From contig JACRBQ010000063.1 in assembly GCA_016213135.1 (NCBI GenBank), forward strand, positions 1 through 64,000: 64,000 bases of DNA, in the 5' to 3' direction. The notes beneath the pieces were generated by a model, which was not told the DNA's origin, did no database searches, and saw only the letters and a list, made by a program, of their open reading frames with translations. Position numbers and translations under genes: made by a program. Source of the stretch: Chloroflexota bacterium (GTDB lineage: Bacteria > Chloroflexota > Anaerolineae > Anaerolineales > VGOW01). Position 1 is the first letter of the stretch; each line of letters starts with the position of its first letter. This document shows, piece after piece, positions 45,044 through 54,156 of the stretch.

Positions 45044-45116
45044 CGACTGGGTGACGCGATGAAGGGGCGGCACGGTGAGCGTTTCACCTGGTCGCCTTGT
45101 TATCGCGCCAAAGCAG

Positions 45117-45683
45117 ATGACATTTGAACTGGCTCTCTTCCTCATTCTCGCCGTCATCGCCGTGGTGGCCGCCCTGGCCATGTTGCTGAGCCGCGACGCC
45201 GTCTATTCGGCGCTGTTCCTCATCGTGAACCTCGGCGTGGTATCGGTGTTTTATCTGATGCTCAACGCGCCGTTCATCGCCATGGTGCAGTTAACCGTGT
45301 ACGCCGGGGCGATCATGGTGCTGTTCATGTTCGTCATCATGCTGCTGGGCGCGGACAGGCTGCGCCGGCCGGGGCACGCCATGCCGTGGCAGCAGCCGCT
45401 GGCCGTCGTGCTGGGCGTAGCGTTGCTGGGTGTGGCCGGAGTGGCCCTGCTATCCAACGGCGACGGGCCCGCGCCGGTGGCATTGCAGGGCGCCATTATT
45501 GAATCCTTCGGCAGCCCGCTGGAGATTGGGAAGCAGTTGTTTACCACCTACCTGCTGCCGTTTGAAATTACGTCGTTCTTGCTGCTGGTGGCAATGATCG
45601 GCGCGATTGTTCTGACCAAAGAAGAAAAAGTAAAAGTCCGGAGACGAATGGCCGACAGCCGTCAGCCGCCAGCCAAACTCTAA
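45117..45683 (+). CDS. nuoJ: NADH-quinone oxidoreductase subunit J
   Basis: A membrane subunit with five helices. The ATG at 45117 (MTFELALFLILAV) is preferred over a GTG at 45075 because the first helix then starts at the N-terminus as in homologues. The 188-residue protein includes the conserved VQLTVYAGAIMVLFMFVIML. The C-terminal residues after MADS (RQPPAKL) are encoded by heptamer units (GCCGACA, GCCGTCA, GCCGCCA, GCCAAAC) that run on across the stop codon into the intergenic gap. Confidence 0.95.
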   Translation: MTFELALFLILAVIAVVAALAMLLSRDAVYSALFLIVNLGVVSVFYLMLNAPFIAMVQLTVYAGAIMVLFMFVIMLLGADRLRRPGHAMPWQQPLAVVLGVALLGVAGVALLSNGDGPAPVALQGAIIESFGSPLEIGKQLFTTYLLPFEITSFLLLVAMIGAIVLTKEEKVKVRRRMADSRQPPAKL

Positions 45684-45713
45684 TAGGCTGATAACTGATT
45701 GCTGAAAGCCGAG
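45651..45713. repeat. Heptamer repeat spanning the nuoJ stop codon
   Basis: Nine consecutive seven-base units, GCCGACA, GCCGTCA, GCCGCCA, GCCAAAC, TCTAATA, GGCTGAT, AACTGAT, TGCTGAA, AGCCGAG, keep phase from the last nuoJ codons through its TAA stop (45681-45683) into the gap before nuoK. Confidence 0.8.
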
Positions 45714-45721
45714 CGCCAACC

Positions 45722-46048
45722 ATGATTCCGACCTCTTATTACATCCTCCTCTCCGCCATCTTGTTTGTCATCGGCGCCACCGGCGTGCTCGTTCGCCGCA
45801 ACGCCATCGTCATTTTCATGTCGGTCGAGTTGATGCTCAACTCGGCCAATCTGGCGTTTGTGGCCTTTGCCCGGCAGTTTCAACCGGCGGGCGCGGTGAG
45901 TCAGGCGGCCCTGTCCGGCCAGGTTTTTGTGTTCTTCATCATGACGGTGGCTGCCGCCGAAGTGGCCGTGGGCCTGGCGTTGATCGTGGCCATATTCAAA
46001 ACCAAGCATTCGATTGATGTGGACGAAGTGCATCAGTTGAAAGGGTAG
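45722..46048 (+). CDS. nuoK: NADH-quinone oxidoreductase subunit K
   Basis: A MrpC-like three-helix membrane subunit of the proton-pumping arm. The 108-residue protein has the buried Glu in [20 protein letters not shown] and the second conserved Glu in [17 protein letters not shown]. Length matches the family. nuoL follows after 18 bp. Confidence 0.97.
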   Translation: MIPTSYYILLSAILFVIGATGVLVRRNAIVIFMSVELMLNSANLAFVAFARQFQPAGAVSQAALSGQVFVFFIMTVAAAEVAVGLALIVAIFKTKHSIDVDEVHQLKG

Positions 46049-46066
46049 AGCGGCGACAACAAATCA

Positions 46067-48163
46067 ATGTTTACTCTAATTCCGCTTATCATCGCGTTTC
46101 CTCTGCTGGGCCTGCTGATCAACGTCGTCGCCGGAAAAAGAATCGGCGACCCGTGGGCCGGCATCATCGCCTCGCTGGCGGCGGGGGCGGCGTTCGTCAT
46201 CGCCGTGCTCCAGCTCGTCGGGCTGGCGACCACCGGCTTCGAGCCGCAGGTGGTCAAGCTGGCCGACTGGATTGTGATCGGCCAACTGAGCGTGCCGTGG
46301 GCATTCCAGATCGACACCCTGTCGGTGACGATGATGCTGCTGGTCACCGGCGTGGGCGCCCTCATTCACGTTTATGCCATTGGTTACATGAAGGGCGATG
46401 AACGCTTCCATCGCTTCTTCGTTTACCTCAACCTGTTCATCGCTTCGATGCTGGTCCTCGTGAGCGGGGACAACTACCTCATGCTCTTCGTAGGCTGGGA
46501 AGGCGTGGGGTTGTGCTCGTACCTGCTCATCGGCTTCTGGTTCGACCGGGGCGAGGGCGGGGTGGGCAACGCCCGGGCCGGGCGCAAAGCCTTTGTGGTC
46601 AACCGCGTGGGCGATTTCGGTTTTGTCCTCGCCATGTTCCTCATCTTCTGGGCGGCCAAATCGCTCACCTTTACAGATGTTTTCAAGTTCTTTGAAGAGC
46701 ACGGCGCCGCGGTGGCGCCCCTGGCCACGGCCATTACGCTGTTCATGATGCTGGGCGCGGCGGGCAAGTCGGCGCAAATCCCGTTGTTCATCTGGCTGCC
46801 GGATGCCATGGCCGGCCCCACGCCCGTTTCGGCCCTCATCCACGCGGCCACCATGGTCACGGCGGGCATTTACATGATCGTGCGCTCCAACGTGATCTTC
46901 AGCTTTGCGCCCGCTTCGCAAATGACGGTGGCCCTCATCGGCGCCGCCACGGCCTTTGTGGCCGGGAGCATTGCCCTGGGGCAGTTCGATATTAAGCGTG
47001 TGCTGGCCTACTCCACCATCAGCCAGTTGGGTTTCATGATTGCGGCAGCGGGCATGGGCGCTTACGTGGCGGCGATGTTCCATCTGCTGACCCATGCGTT
47101 CTTCAAAGCCCTGCTCTTCCTTTCATCCGGCTCGGTCATTCACGGCATGGAGCACGGGCGCCACGCGCTAGCGGCAGAGGGGCACGGCGGTGGAGGGCAT
47201 GGCTCCCACACTCCCATACCCCCACACGCTCCGGCTCACGACGCCCCGACCTTCGACGCGCAGGACATGCGCAACATGGGCAACTTGCGGAAGCACATGC
47301 CCACTACCTTTTGGGTTTACGTCATTGGTTCGCTGGCGTTGGCCGGGGTCGTTCCCTTCGCCGGATTCTGGTCGAAAGATGAAATCCTGACGAGCGCCTG
47401 GACGATGGGCACTTGGAATGGGTGGGTCGTGTTTGGGCTGTTGCTCGTTGCCGCTTTCTTCACCGCTTTCTATATGGGCCGCCAGGTCTTCATGGTGTTC
47501 TTCGGCAGTGAACGCACCGAACCGGCTAAACATGCGCACGAGAGTCCGAAGGTGATGCTGTACCCGTTGATCGCGCTGGCGGTGTTGTCCGTCGTCGGCG
47601 GCGCATTGAACCTGCCCACGTTCATTCCGGGCGGCGAGGCCCTGGGCCGCTGGATAGAACACACGGTGGAAGTGCACCCGATTGAATTCGACGGCGGCGT
47701 TGCCCTGATCTCGACAGTCGTTGCCCTGTTCGCCATCGGCCTGTCGTATCTGGTTTACGGACGCCGCCCGATGACGACGATGGCCGACCCGCTGGAAAAG
47801 TCTTTGGGCGGCCTGTTCACTTTCCTCCATGGCAAGTGGTATGTCGACGAGCTGTATCAGGCCGTTATCCTTCGCCCGTTTGAAGACCTCAGCCGGTTTG
47901 CGGCCTACGCCCTCGACTGGGACCTGTGGCACAACGTGGTTCACGACACCGTCATCGGCGGCGGCTTCCGCCGGCTGGCCGGGTTCACGGCCGGGTTTGT
48001 GGACAAGGGCATTGTGGATCGGTTCTTCGACGGCCTGGGCGGGTTCGTGCGCCAAGCGGCCTCTTACCTGCGCCGACTGCAAACCGGCTACGTGCGCAAC
48101 TACGCGCTGGCAGTGCTGGTGGGCGTGCTGGCTATTTTGAGCCTCTTCTTCTTTTTGAAGTAG
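46067..48163 (+). CDS. nuoL: NADH-quinone oxidoreductase subunit L
   Basis: A distal antiporter-like proton-pumping subunit with the long lateral helix. The 698-residue protein has FMLFVGWEGVGLCSYLLIGF-like features (LMLFVGWEGVGLCSYLLIGF), the pumping-channel Lys segments GKSAQIPLFIWLPDAMAGPT and HAATMVTAGIYM, and a C-terminal lateral helix region. A His/Gly/Pro-rich loop (about 370-395: HTPIPPHAPAHDAP) is encoded partly by CCCACACT-type repeat DNA. The gene precedes nuoM by 15 bp. Confidence 0.97.
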   Translation: MFTLIPLIIAFPLLGLLINVVAGKRIGDPWAGIIASLAAGAAFVIAVLQLVGLATTGFEPQVVKLADWIVIGQLSVPWAFQIDTLSVTMMLLVTGVGALIHVYAIGYMKGDERFHRFFVYLNLFIASMLVLVSGDNYLMLFVGWEGVGLCSYLLIGFWFDRGEGGVGNARAGRKAFVVNRVGDFGFVLAMFLIFWAAKSLTFTDVFKFFEEHGAAVAPLATAITLFMMLGAAGKSAQIPLFIWLPDAMAGPTPVSALIHAATMVTAGIYMIVRSNVIFSFAPASQMTVALIGAATAFVAGSIALGQFDIKRVLAYSTISQLGFMIAAAGMGAYVAAMFHLLTHAFFKALLFLSSGSVIHGMEHGRHALAAEGHGGGGHGSHTPIPPHAPAHDAPTFDAQDMRNMGNLRKHMPTTFWVYVIGSLALAGVVPFAGFWSKDEILTSAWTMGTWNGWVVFGLLLVAAFFTAFYMGRQVFMVFFGSERTEPAKHAHESPKVMLYPLIALAVLSVVGGALNLPTFIPGGEALGRWIEHTVEVHPIEFDGGVALISTVVALFAIGLSYLVYGRRPMTTMADPLEKSLGGLFTFLHGKWYVDELYQAVILRPFEDLSRFAAYALDWDLWHNVVHDTVIGGGFRRLAGFTAGFVDKGIVDRFFDGLGGFVRQAASYLRRLQTGYVRNYALAVLVGVLAILSLFFFLK
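47185..47250. repeat. C-rich repeat-like insert in a nuoL loop
   Basis: CCCACACT, CCCATACC, CCCACAC follow an eight-base rhythm like the complement of the 5521-5567 repeat. It encodes GSHTPIPPHAPAH in a hydrophilic loop between membrane helices. Many homologues also have a variable His-rich loop here, so the insertion reading is less certain than for mutS2. Confidence 0.55.
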
Positions 48164-48178
48164 GACGGAGATTGCATT

Positions 48179-49696
48179 ATGAATGTGCTGTTCGCCACTC
48201 TGACTCTGGTAACCTTCTTCCCCGTGCTGGGCGTGCTGGCGCTGCTGTTCGTGCCGGAGGAGCAGAAAGACACCCTCCGCTGGACGGCGGTGGTCACCTC
48301 GGTGATCACGTTCATCCTTTCGCTGGTGATGCTGGCCCAGTTCAACCCCGCCGACCCGGGCATGCAGTTGGTGATCCGCGCGCCGTGGATCAACATCGGC
48401 TCGACGTGGAACATTGATTTCCATATGGGCATCGACGGCGCGAGCCTGCTGCTGGTGCTGCTCACCACCTTCCTCACCCCCATCGCCATCTTCAGCTCGT
48501 GGACGGCCATTGGAGAGCGGGTGAAGGAATATATGATCTTCTTCCTCCTGCTCGAAGTGGGCATGGTGGGAGTGTTTGTGTCGCTGGACCTGTTCCTGTT
48601 CTACGTGTTCTGGGAATTCAGCCTCGTGCCCATGTACTTCCTCATCGGCATTTGGGGCGGCCAGAACCGGATGTATGCGGCCATCAAGTTCTTCCTGTAC
48701 ACCATGGCCGGCTCCATCCTGATGCTGCTCGCCATCCTGTGGCTGGGCACCAACGTCGGCACGTTCTCGTATACCGACATGCTCGGCAAAGTGCCGGCGG
48801 CGGCGCAGGGCTTGTTGTTCGTGGCCTTCGCGGCGGCGTTCGCCATCAAAGTGCCGGTGTGGCCGCTCCATTCGTGGTTGCCCGATGCCCATGTGGAAGC
48901 GCCCACCGCCGGGTCGGTCATTCTGGCGGGCGTTTTGCTCAAGCTGGGCACCTACGGCTTCCTCCGCTTCAACCTCGGTCTCTTCCCCGAAGCCGCGCGG
49001 CAGTATGCGCCCGCCATCGCGGTGCTGGCGGTGATCGGCATCATCTATGGCGCCATCGTGTCGTATCCGCAGAAGGACGTGAAGAAACTGGTGGCCTACT
49101 CCTCGGTGAGCCACCTGGGCTTTGTAATGCTGGGCCTCTTTGCCCTCAACGCGCAGGGCATCCAGGGCGCAGTGCTGCAGATGATCAACCACGGCCTGTC
49201 CACGGGCGCATTGTTCCTTATCGTCGGCATGATCTACGAGCGGCGGCACACCCGTGAACTGGCCCAGTTTGGCGGCCTGTGGAAAGTGATGCCGCTTTAC
49301 GGGACGCTGACGCTCATCGTCACCCTGTCGTCCATGGGCTTGCCGGGCCTCAACGGCTTTGTGGGCGAGTTTGCCATATTGCTCGGCGCGTGGGGTGCGG
49401 GTGGCGCCGGCGGCTCGTATGGCTCCGTCCTCTATGCGGCCTTTGCCTCGTTGGGCGTCATTCTGGCCGCGGTGTACATGCTGTGGATGTTCCAGCGCAT
49501 GTTCCTGGGCAAGGTGGAAAACTCGGCGAACGAAGGATTGAAGGACCTCAATTGGCGCGAAGTGACCGTGCTGGTGCCCCTGCTGATCGTCATTTTCTGG
49601 ATTGGCCTCTACCCGGCGCCGTTCTTCCACCTGATGGCCCCCTCGGTGGGCAAACTGGTGTCCGCGTTGCAGACGGCGGCAGTTGCGCTACGATGA
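48179..49696 (+). CDS. nuoM: NADH-quinone oxidoreductase subunit M
   Basis: An antiporter-like proton-pumping subunit. The 505-residue, about 14-helix protein has HMGIDGASLLLVLLTTFLTP, the key Glu region FLLLEVGMVGVFVSLDLFLF, FWEFSLVPMYFLIGIWGG, and the Lys/His channel FAIKVPVWPLHSWLPDAHVE. The ATG at 48179 follows nuoL by 15 bp. Confidence 0.97.
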   Translation: MNVLFATLTLVTFFPVLGVLALLFVPEEQKDTLRWTAVVTSVITFILSLVMLAQFNPADPGMQLVIRAPWINIGSTWNIDFHMGIDGASLLLVLLTTFLTPIAIFSSWTAIGERVKEYMIFFLLLEVGMVGVFVSLDLFLFYVFWEFSLVPMYFLIGIWGGQNRMYAAIKFFLYTMAGSILMLLAILWLGTNVGTFSYTDMLGKVPAAAQGLLFVAFAAAFAIKVPVWPLHSWLPDAHVEAPTAGSVILAGVLLKLGTYGFLRFNLGLFPEAARQYAPAIAVLAVIGIIYGAIVSYPQKDVKKLVAYSSVSHLGFVMLGLFALNAQGIQGAVLQMINHGLSTGALFLIVGMIYERRHTRELAQFGGLWKVMPLYGTLTLIVTLSSMGLPGLNGFVGEFAILLGAWGAGGAGGSYGSVLYAAFASLGVILAAVYMLWMFQRMFLGKVENSANEGLKDLNWREVTVLVPLLIVIFWIGLYPAPFFHLMAPSVGKLVSALQTAAVALR

Positions 49697-49764
49697 ATTC
49701 ACAATGCTCAATGCTCAATTGAAAGCGGCATTGTGCATTGTCAATTGTGCATTGAGCATTTGAC
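49697..49764. repeat. Heptamer-period repeat between nuoM and nuoN
   Basis: Units ACAATGC, TCAATGC, TCAATTG, AAAGCGG, CATTGTG, CATTGTC, AATTGTG, CATTGAG, CATTTGA run in continuous seven-base phase. The halves are complementary (CAATGCTCAAT with ATTGAGCATT), giving a possible stem-loop. Confidence 0.85.
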
Positions 49765-51219
49765 ATGACCACTTCTGACTTCAACGCCATTCTCCCCGTG
49801 CTCGTGCTCACCTCGTGGGCCTGCGTACTATTGCTCGTAGACCTTTGGATACCCAAAGACCGCAAAGCCATTACCGCCTGGCTGGCCGCGGCGGGACTGG
49901 CGGCCACACTGGCGGTTGTATGGCTGTTGTCGGGCTTCAACCTGTCCGGCTTTGGCGGCATGGTCGCGCTGGATGGCTTCAGCCGCTTCGTCAGCGCCGT
50001 GGTGCTGGTGGCCGGCATCGTCGTGGTAGTCATCGCCCCCGGCTACCTCAATCAGCGCCAAATCGAGCGCGGCGAATTCTACATCCTGCTGCTGTTCACA
50101 ATTTCCGGCGCCATGCTCATGGCCTCGGCCTCCGACCTCGTCATCGTATTCCTGGCGCTGGAATTGCTTTCCATCCCCCTCTACGTGCTGGCCGGGTTTG
50201 CGCGGCCCCGCGCAGAGTCTGAAGAGTCGGCCCTGAAATACTTTTTGCTCGGCGCGTTTGCTTCCGGGTTCTTCGTGTACGGCGTGGCCCTCACCTACGG
50301 CGCAACCGCCTCCACCAACTTCCAGCAAATTGCCGCCGCAGTCGCAGCGGGCCAGGCCAACTTGCTGCTGCTCTCGGGCGGCGCGGCCCTCATCCTCGTC
50401 GGCCTCGGCTTCAAAGTGGCCGCTGTGCCGTTCCACATGTGGACGCCCGACGTGTACGAAGGCGCGCCCACCGTGGTCACCGCATTCATGTCCGTCGGCG
50501 CTAAAGTCGGCGGGTTTGCCGCGCTGCTGCGCGTGTTCTTCACCGCCTTCCCGGCCCTGTCCGCCAATTGGGCGCCTACCATTGCCCTCATCGCCGCCCT
50601 CACCATGACCCTCGGCAACGTGGCGGCTATAGCCCAAAGCTCCATCAAGCGCAGGTTGGCCTATTCGTCCATTGCCCACGCCGGATACATCCTCATGGCC
50701 GTGGTGGCCGGGGGCGCGGCCGCGTTCTCGCAGTTCGCCGCAAGCTCGGCCCTGTTCTACCTGCTGGCGTATGGCATCATGAATCTGGGCGCGTGGGCGG
50801 TGGTCATTGCCCTTGAAAAGCGGGATGGCACGACCAACCCAATTGACGACTTTGCCGGGCTGGGCGCCGCGCGCCCCGGCCTCGCCATCGCCATGACGCT
50901 CTTCATGCTCTCGCTCACCGGCCTGCCGCCCACCGTGGGCTTCATCGGCAAGTTCTATGTGTTCCGCGCCGCCATCGACGCCGGCTACATGTGGCTGGCG
51001 CTTATTGGCGTCGTCACCAGCCTCGTCTCCGCCTTCTACTATTTGCGCGTCGTCATGGTCATGTGGATGAAACCCGGCGAGGGGCCTGTGGCCCTGCCGC
51101 GCTCGCTGGGGTGGGTGGTGGGTGTGATGGCGGTGGCAACACTGGTGCTGGGCGTTGTGCCGGCCCCGCTCATGGCCGCCGCCGGACGCGCCCTGCTGTC
51201 CCTGTTCGCCAGTGCGTGA
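49765..51219 (+). CDS. nuoN: NADH-quinone oxidoreductase subunit N
   Basis: Third antiporter-like subunit, next to NuoK. The 484-residue membrane protein contains FYILLLFTISGAMLMASASD, VFLALELLSIPLYVLAGF, ESALKYFLLGAFASGFFVYG and FKVAAVPFHMWTPDVYEGAP, all conserved in the family. It is the last gene of the operon; a terminator-like hairpin follows at 51279-51313. Confidence 0.97.
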   Translation: MTTSDFNAILPVLVLTSWACVLLLVDLWIPKDRKAITAWLAAAGLAATLAVVWLLSGFNLSGFGGMVALDGFSRFVSAVVLVAGIVVVVIAPGYLNQRQIERGEFYILLLFTISGAMLMASASDLVIVFLALELLSIPLYVLAGFARPRAESEESALKYFLLGAFASGFFVYGVALTYGATASTNFQQIAAAVAAGQANLLLLSGGAALILVGLGFKVAAVPFHMWTPDVYEGAPTVVTAFMSVGAKVGGFAALLRVFFTAFPALSANWAPTIALIAALTMTLGNVAAIAQSSIKRRLAYSSIAHAGYILMAVVAGGAAAFSQFAASSALFYLLAYGIMNLGAWAVVIALEKRDGTTNPIDDFAGLGAARPGLAIAMTLFMLSLTGLPPTVGFIGKFYVFRAAIDAGYMWLALIGVVTSLVSAFYYLRVVMVMWMKPGEGPVALPRSLGWVVGVMAVATLVLGVVPAPLMAAAGRALLSLFASA

Positions 51220-51278
51220 CTCGCGCCTCGGCAATCGGCAACGCAGGGTGCCCGGCCTCTAGCGCCTCGAAGACGCTG

Positions 51279-51313
51279 AACAGCCCTGTCCTCCGACCGA
51301 GGGCGGGGCTGTT
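51279..51313 (+). terminator. Probable terminator of the nuo operon
   Basis: Arms AACAGCCC (51279-51286) and GGGCTGTT (51306-51313) with a 19-nt loop, followed by GTTTCT. The U-tract is short, so efficiency is uncertain. The tldD ATG is 10 bp downstream. Confidence 0.55.
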
Positions 51314-51322
51314 GTTTCTGCC

Positions 51323-52768
51323 ATGAATGACCTCCTCTCCTGCGCCCTCGACCTCGCCTCTCTCAAAGGGGCGCACTACGCCGACGCGCGCCTCATTCAA
51401 ACCGCCGAGCAATCCATCGGAGTCAAAAACGGCGTCGTCGACACCCTCAACTACACCGAGTCGGCGGGCTTCGGCGTGCGGGTGCTGGTGGCGGGGGCAT
51501 GGGGCTTTGCCTCCTCCCGCGATTTGACTCGGGGTGCGGTGGATAGGGTGACTGACCTGGCGGTGCAGATCGCCCGAGCCTCCGCGCTCGCCCCTGGCCC
51601 GGCCGTGGTCCTCGGCCCGCCCGTCACCAGTCGGGGGCGCTTTGTCACGCCCCTGCAAACCGACCCGTTTACGGTTCCCACCGCCGAAAAGCTGGCCCTG
51701 CTCCTCAACGCCGACCGCGAAATGCACCGGGTGAAGGGGGTTACCATCGGGCAGGGCAATCTGGTATTCATCCGCGAAGAGAGGCTTTTCGCCAATAGCG
51801 AGGGGGCTTACACCGAGCAGGCGCTTTACGAATCAGGCGGCGGCATTGTCGCTACAGCCGTCGACGGTGACGAAGTGCAGCATCGCTCGTACCCCAACTC
51901 GGCGGGCCGACAGCAGGGCAGCGCGGGATGGGAGTACATCCTCGCCATGGATCTGCCCGGCCACGCGGGACGCGTGGCCTCGGAGGCCGCAGCCTTGCTG
52001 AGGGCCGACCCGTGTCCGGTGGGTGTTGAAACCACGGTGATCCTGGGCGGGGCGCAAGTGGCCTTGCAAGTGCACGAGTCGTGCGGCCACCCGGCAGAAC
52101 TGGATAGGGTGTTTGGCGCCGAGGCCGCCTATGCCGGCACCTCGTTTCTCACGCCGGAGAAGCTGGGCAACTTTCGATACGGCTCCGAGATTGTGAACCT
52201 GACCGCCGATGCGATGCGCCCCACCGGCCTGGGCACGTTTGGCTGGGACGACGAAGGGGTGGCAGCCGGCGCCATGCCCATTGTGCGCGACGGCATCTTT
52301 GTGGGTTACCTCACCTCTCGCGAGACGGCCCCCCGGCTGGGGCAGGTGTCCAACGGCTGCATGCGCGCCTCCGGTTGGAATCGCATTCCGCTGGTTCGCA
52401 TGCCCAATGTGAACCTCGAGCCGGGGCCGTGGAAGTTCGACGATCTTGTGGCCGACACCGACGACGGCATCTACATGGAAACCAACCGGTCGTGGAGCAT
52501 TGATGACAAACGGTTGAACTTTCAGTTCGGCGTTGAAATCGGCTACGAAATCAAGAAGGGCAAGCTGGGGCGCTTGCTCAAGAACTGCACCTATACCGGG
52601 GTGACGCCAGAGTTTTGGAGCCGGTGTGATGCCGTGTGCGACGAGTCGGGCTGGGTGTTGTGGGGCACGCCCAATTGCGGCAAGGGGCAGCCGCACCAGG
52701 TGGCCCACACCAGCCACGGCGCTGCCCCGGCCCGTTTCCGCAATATCAAGGTGGGAGTATTGATATAA
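51323..52768 (+). CDS. tldD: TldD/PmbA-family metalloprotease, TldD type
   Basis: TldD-TldE proteases process small peptides such as microcin B17 precursors and CcdA. The 481-residue protein carries the TldD-type zinc motif HExxxH as H251-E252-H256 (VHESCGHPAELDRV), showing it is the catalytic partner and not the PmbA/TldE subunit, which lacks the motif. The C-terminal GTPNCGKGQPHQVAHTSHG is conserved. The ATG at 51323 begins MNDLLSCALDLA. No partner tldE gene lies in the window, so it may be encoded elsewhere or act alone. Confidence 0.9.
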   Translation: MNDLLSCALDLASLKGAHYADARLIQTAEQSIGVKNGVVDTLNYTESAGFGVRVLVAGAWGFASSRDLTRGAVDRVTDLAVQIARASALAPGPAVVLGPPVTSRGRFVTPLQTDPFTVPTAEKLALLLNADREMHRVKGVTIGQGNLVFIREERLFANSEGAYTEQALYESGGGIVATAVDGDEVQHRSYPNSAGRQQGSAGWEYILAMDLPGHAGRVASEAAALLRADPCPVGVETTVILGGAQVALQVHESCGHPAELDRVFGAEAAYAGTSFLTPEKLGNFRYGSEIVNLTADAMRPTGLGTFGWDDEGVAAGAMPIVRDGIFVGYLTSRETAPRLGQVSNGCMRASGWNRIPLVRMPNVNLEPGPWKFDDLVADTDDGIYMETNRSWSIDDKRLNFQFGVEIGYEIKKGKLGRLLKNCTYTGVTPEFWSRCDAVCDESGWVLWGTPNCGKGQPHQVAHTSHGAAPARFRNIKVGVLI

Positions 52769-52820
52769 TAGGGCCACCGGCCTGAACTGACACTCGCTAG
52801 CGTCCCTGTGATCCCGACTG

Positions 52821-53495
52821 ATGAAAGAGCACCCCGAACGCCCCACGATACTCATTGCCGACGACGATCCATTCGTGTCGGATGTGTTGGCCGCTTTTCT
52901 CAGAACTGCAGGCTATGAGCCGCTGATAGCTACCAATGGCCGCGAAGCGCTCGCGATGTTCGACCTGCACGGGCCGGCGCTGGTGATGCTCGATCTCGTC
53001 ATGCCGGAGATGGACGGTTGGGAGGTGTGCCGCCAACTGCGCGCCCGATCCAAAGTGCCGGTGATCATGTTGACGGGCCGCTCCAGCGAATCCGAGAAGG
53101 TGGCCGGGCTGGAACTGGGCGCGGATGATTATGTGACCAAGCCATTTACCGAACCCGAAGTAGTGGCCCGCGTCAGGGCGCTGCTGCGCCGAGCCGGATA
53201 CGAAAGCGAGCCGCTGGTGCGCGGGCCGCTGTGGCTGGACCCGATCACGCGCACCGTGGCCGTGAATGGAAACCCGGTATCGCTCACCACGCGCGAGTTT
53301 GCGCTGCTGGAAATAATGATGCGCCATCCGTGGCGCGTGTTCAGCCGGGCTGATTTGCTGGATCAGTGTTGGGAGCAGGGTTACAGCGGCGTGGACCGTG
53401 TGGTGGATGTTCACTTGTCGAGCTTGCGGCGCAAGATCGGGCGCTCGTGGATTGGCACCGTGCGCGGTGTGGGCTACCGGCTTGAGGTCACCTAA
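52821..53495 (+). CDS. OmpR/PhoB-family response regulator
   Basis: A two-component transcription factor. The 224-residue protein has a receiver domain (8-120; acidic pair DDD near 14-16, phospho-acceptor Asp in LVMLDLVMPEMDG, T in LTGRSS, K in YVTKPFTEPE) and a C-terminal winged helix (about 130-224; TREFALLEIMMRHPWRVFSR, GVDRVVDVHLSSLRRKIG, TVRGVGYRLE). No histidine kinase gene is adjacent, so it is an orphan here. A TATAAT at 52764-52769 may be its -10 box. It converges with a minus-strand lipoprotein gene 10 bp away. Confidence 0.95.
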   Translation: MKEHPERPTILIADDDPFVSDVLAAFLRTAGYEPLIATNGREALAMFDLHGPALVMLDLVMPEMDGWEVCRQLRARSKVPVIMLTGRSSESEKVAGLELGADDYVTKPFTEPEVVARVRALLRRAGYESEPLVRGPLWLDPITRTVAVNGNPVSLTTREFALLEIMMRHPWRVFSRADLLDQCWEQGYSGVDRVVDVHLSSLRRKIGRSWIGTVRGVGYRLEVT

Positions 53496-53505
53496 GCCTG
53501 GCCTC

Positions 53506-53925
53506 TCAGGGCCGCGCCTCAAAGGTGGCGTTCGCCACTCCCCAGCCGGCGTCGTTCATCCGGGTGGCGGTGACGGTGATGATGTATGCGGTGGGACGAG
53601 TGACCGGCGGCAGCGGGATGGAGGCCGTGTGGGTCAGTCCGTCGGCGTCTGTTACGGGGAACAGGATTCGCTGGGTGCCGGCCTCCGTGGTCAGTTCGCC
53701 CGTCACAGTGGCGCCACTGACGGGGTTCATGTCGGCGTCGCGCACCAGCACGGTGGCCCCCTGCGGGTAGTCCGGCGTAATCACGGGAAAATCCATCCAC
53801 ACGCTGGTGACCAGCGTGGGCGCAGCGGTGGCCGGCGGCGGGGCGGTAGACGAGCCACAGGCGGTGACTAGCAATGCCAACAGGATAATGAATGGCGCCG
53901 GGCGAAGTCTCAAGTATGATCTCAC
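53506..53925 (-). CDS. Small lipoprotein with Ig-like (bacterial invasin-type) fold
   Basis: The 139-residue protein has a signal peptide and lipobox (LLVTAC), so it is likely exported and membrane-anchored. The rest resembles one Ig-like beta domain: VLVRDADMNPVSGATVTGEL and TDADGLTHTASIPLPPVTRP match the conserved turns of Big-1/carboxypeptidase-regulatory repeats. Function is unknown. The start is a GTG at 53925; a TATTAT on the minus strand (53933-53938) lies 7 nt before it, so it may be leaderless. Confidence 0.75.
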   Translation of the reverse strand: MRSYLRLRPAPFIILLALLVTACGSSTAPPPATAAPTLVTSVWMDFPVITPDYPQGATVLVRDADMNPVSGATVTGELTTEAGTQRILFPVTDADGLTHTASIPLPPVTRPTAYIITVTATRMNDAGWGVANATFEARP

Positions 53926-53932
53926 GGTGCGG

Positions 53933-53938
53933 AATAAT
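53933..53938 (-). promoter_or_regulatory. Putative -10 box (TATTAT) for the small lipoprotein gene
   Basis: On the minus strand TATTAT ends 7 nt before the GTG start at 53925, and no Shine-Dalgarno is visible, consistent with the leaderless pattern seen at recO and dnaG. Confidence 0.4.
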
Positions 53939-54060
53939 ACCTTTGGATGTCGGGATGAATATTAGCATGATTTCACACCTTCATGAAGACGCGTTAAAGC
54001 CGATGGGCGGGCCGGGCGGGCTTTAGAGCCCATTCCCAGTTAATTGATGGCGCGAGGTTG

Positions 54061-54122
54061 GGGCGAAGCATTCGCCGCGCGGATTCTTGTGGCTTTGAGT
54101 GCCGGAGGCGAATGCTTCGCCC
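54061..54122. repeat. Inverted repeat GGGCGAAGCATTCGCC, MITE/REP-like
   Basis: Perfect 16-bp arms GGGCGAAGCATTCGCC (54061-54076) and GGCGAATGCTTCGCCC (54107-54122) flank a 30-nt loop; each arm is itself nearly palindromic. A TAAAGCC/GGCTTTA pair lies upstream (53995-54025). The element occupies the gap before the PfkB-family kinase and resembles REP-type dispersed repeats. Confidence 0.75.
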
Positions 54123-54156
54123 GTACATCGAAGAGAAATCTGCTTTAGGGAGGCGA

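Noticed and set aside
36276-51219. Complex I lacking the NADH module
   Set aside because: nuoE, nuoF and nuoG are present with intact Fe-S ligands and FMN/NADH motifs.
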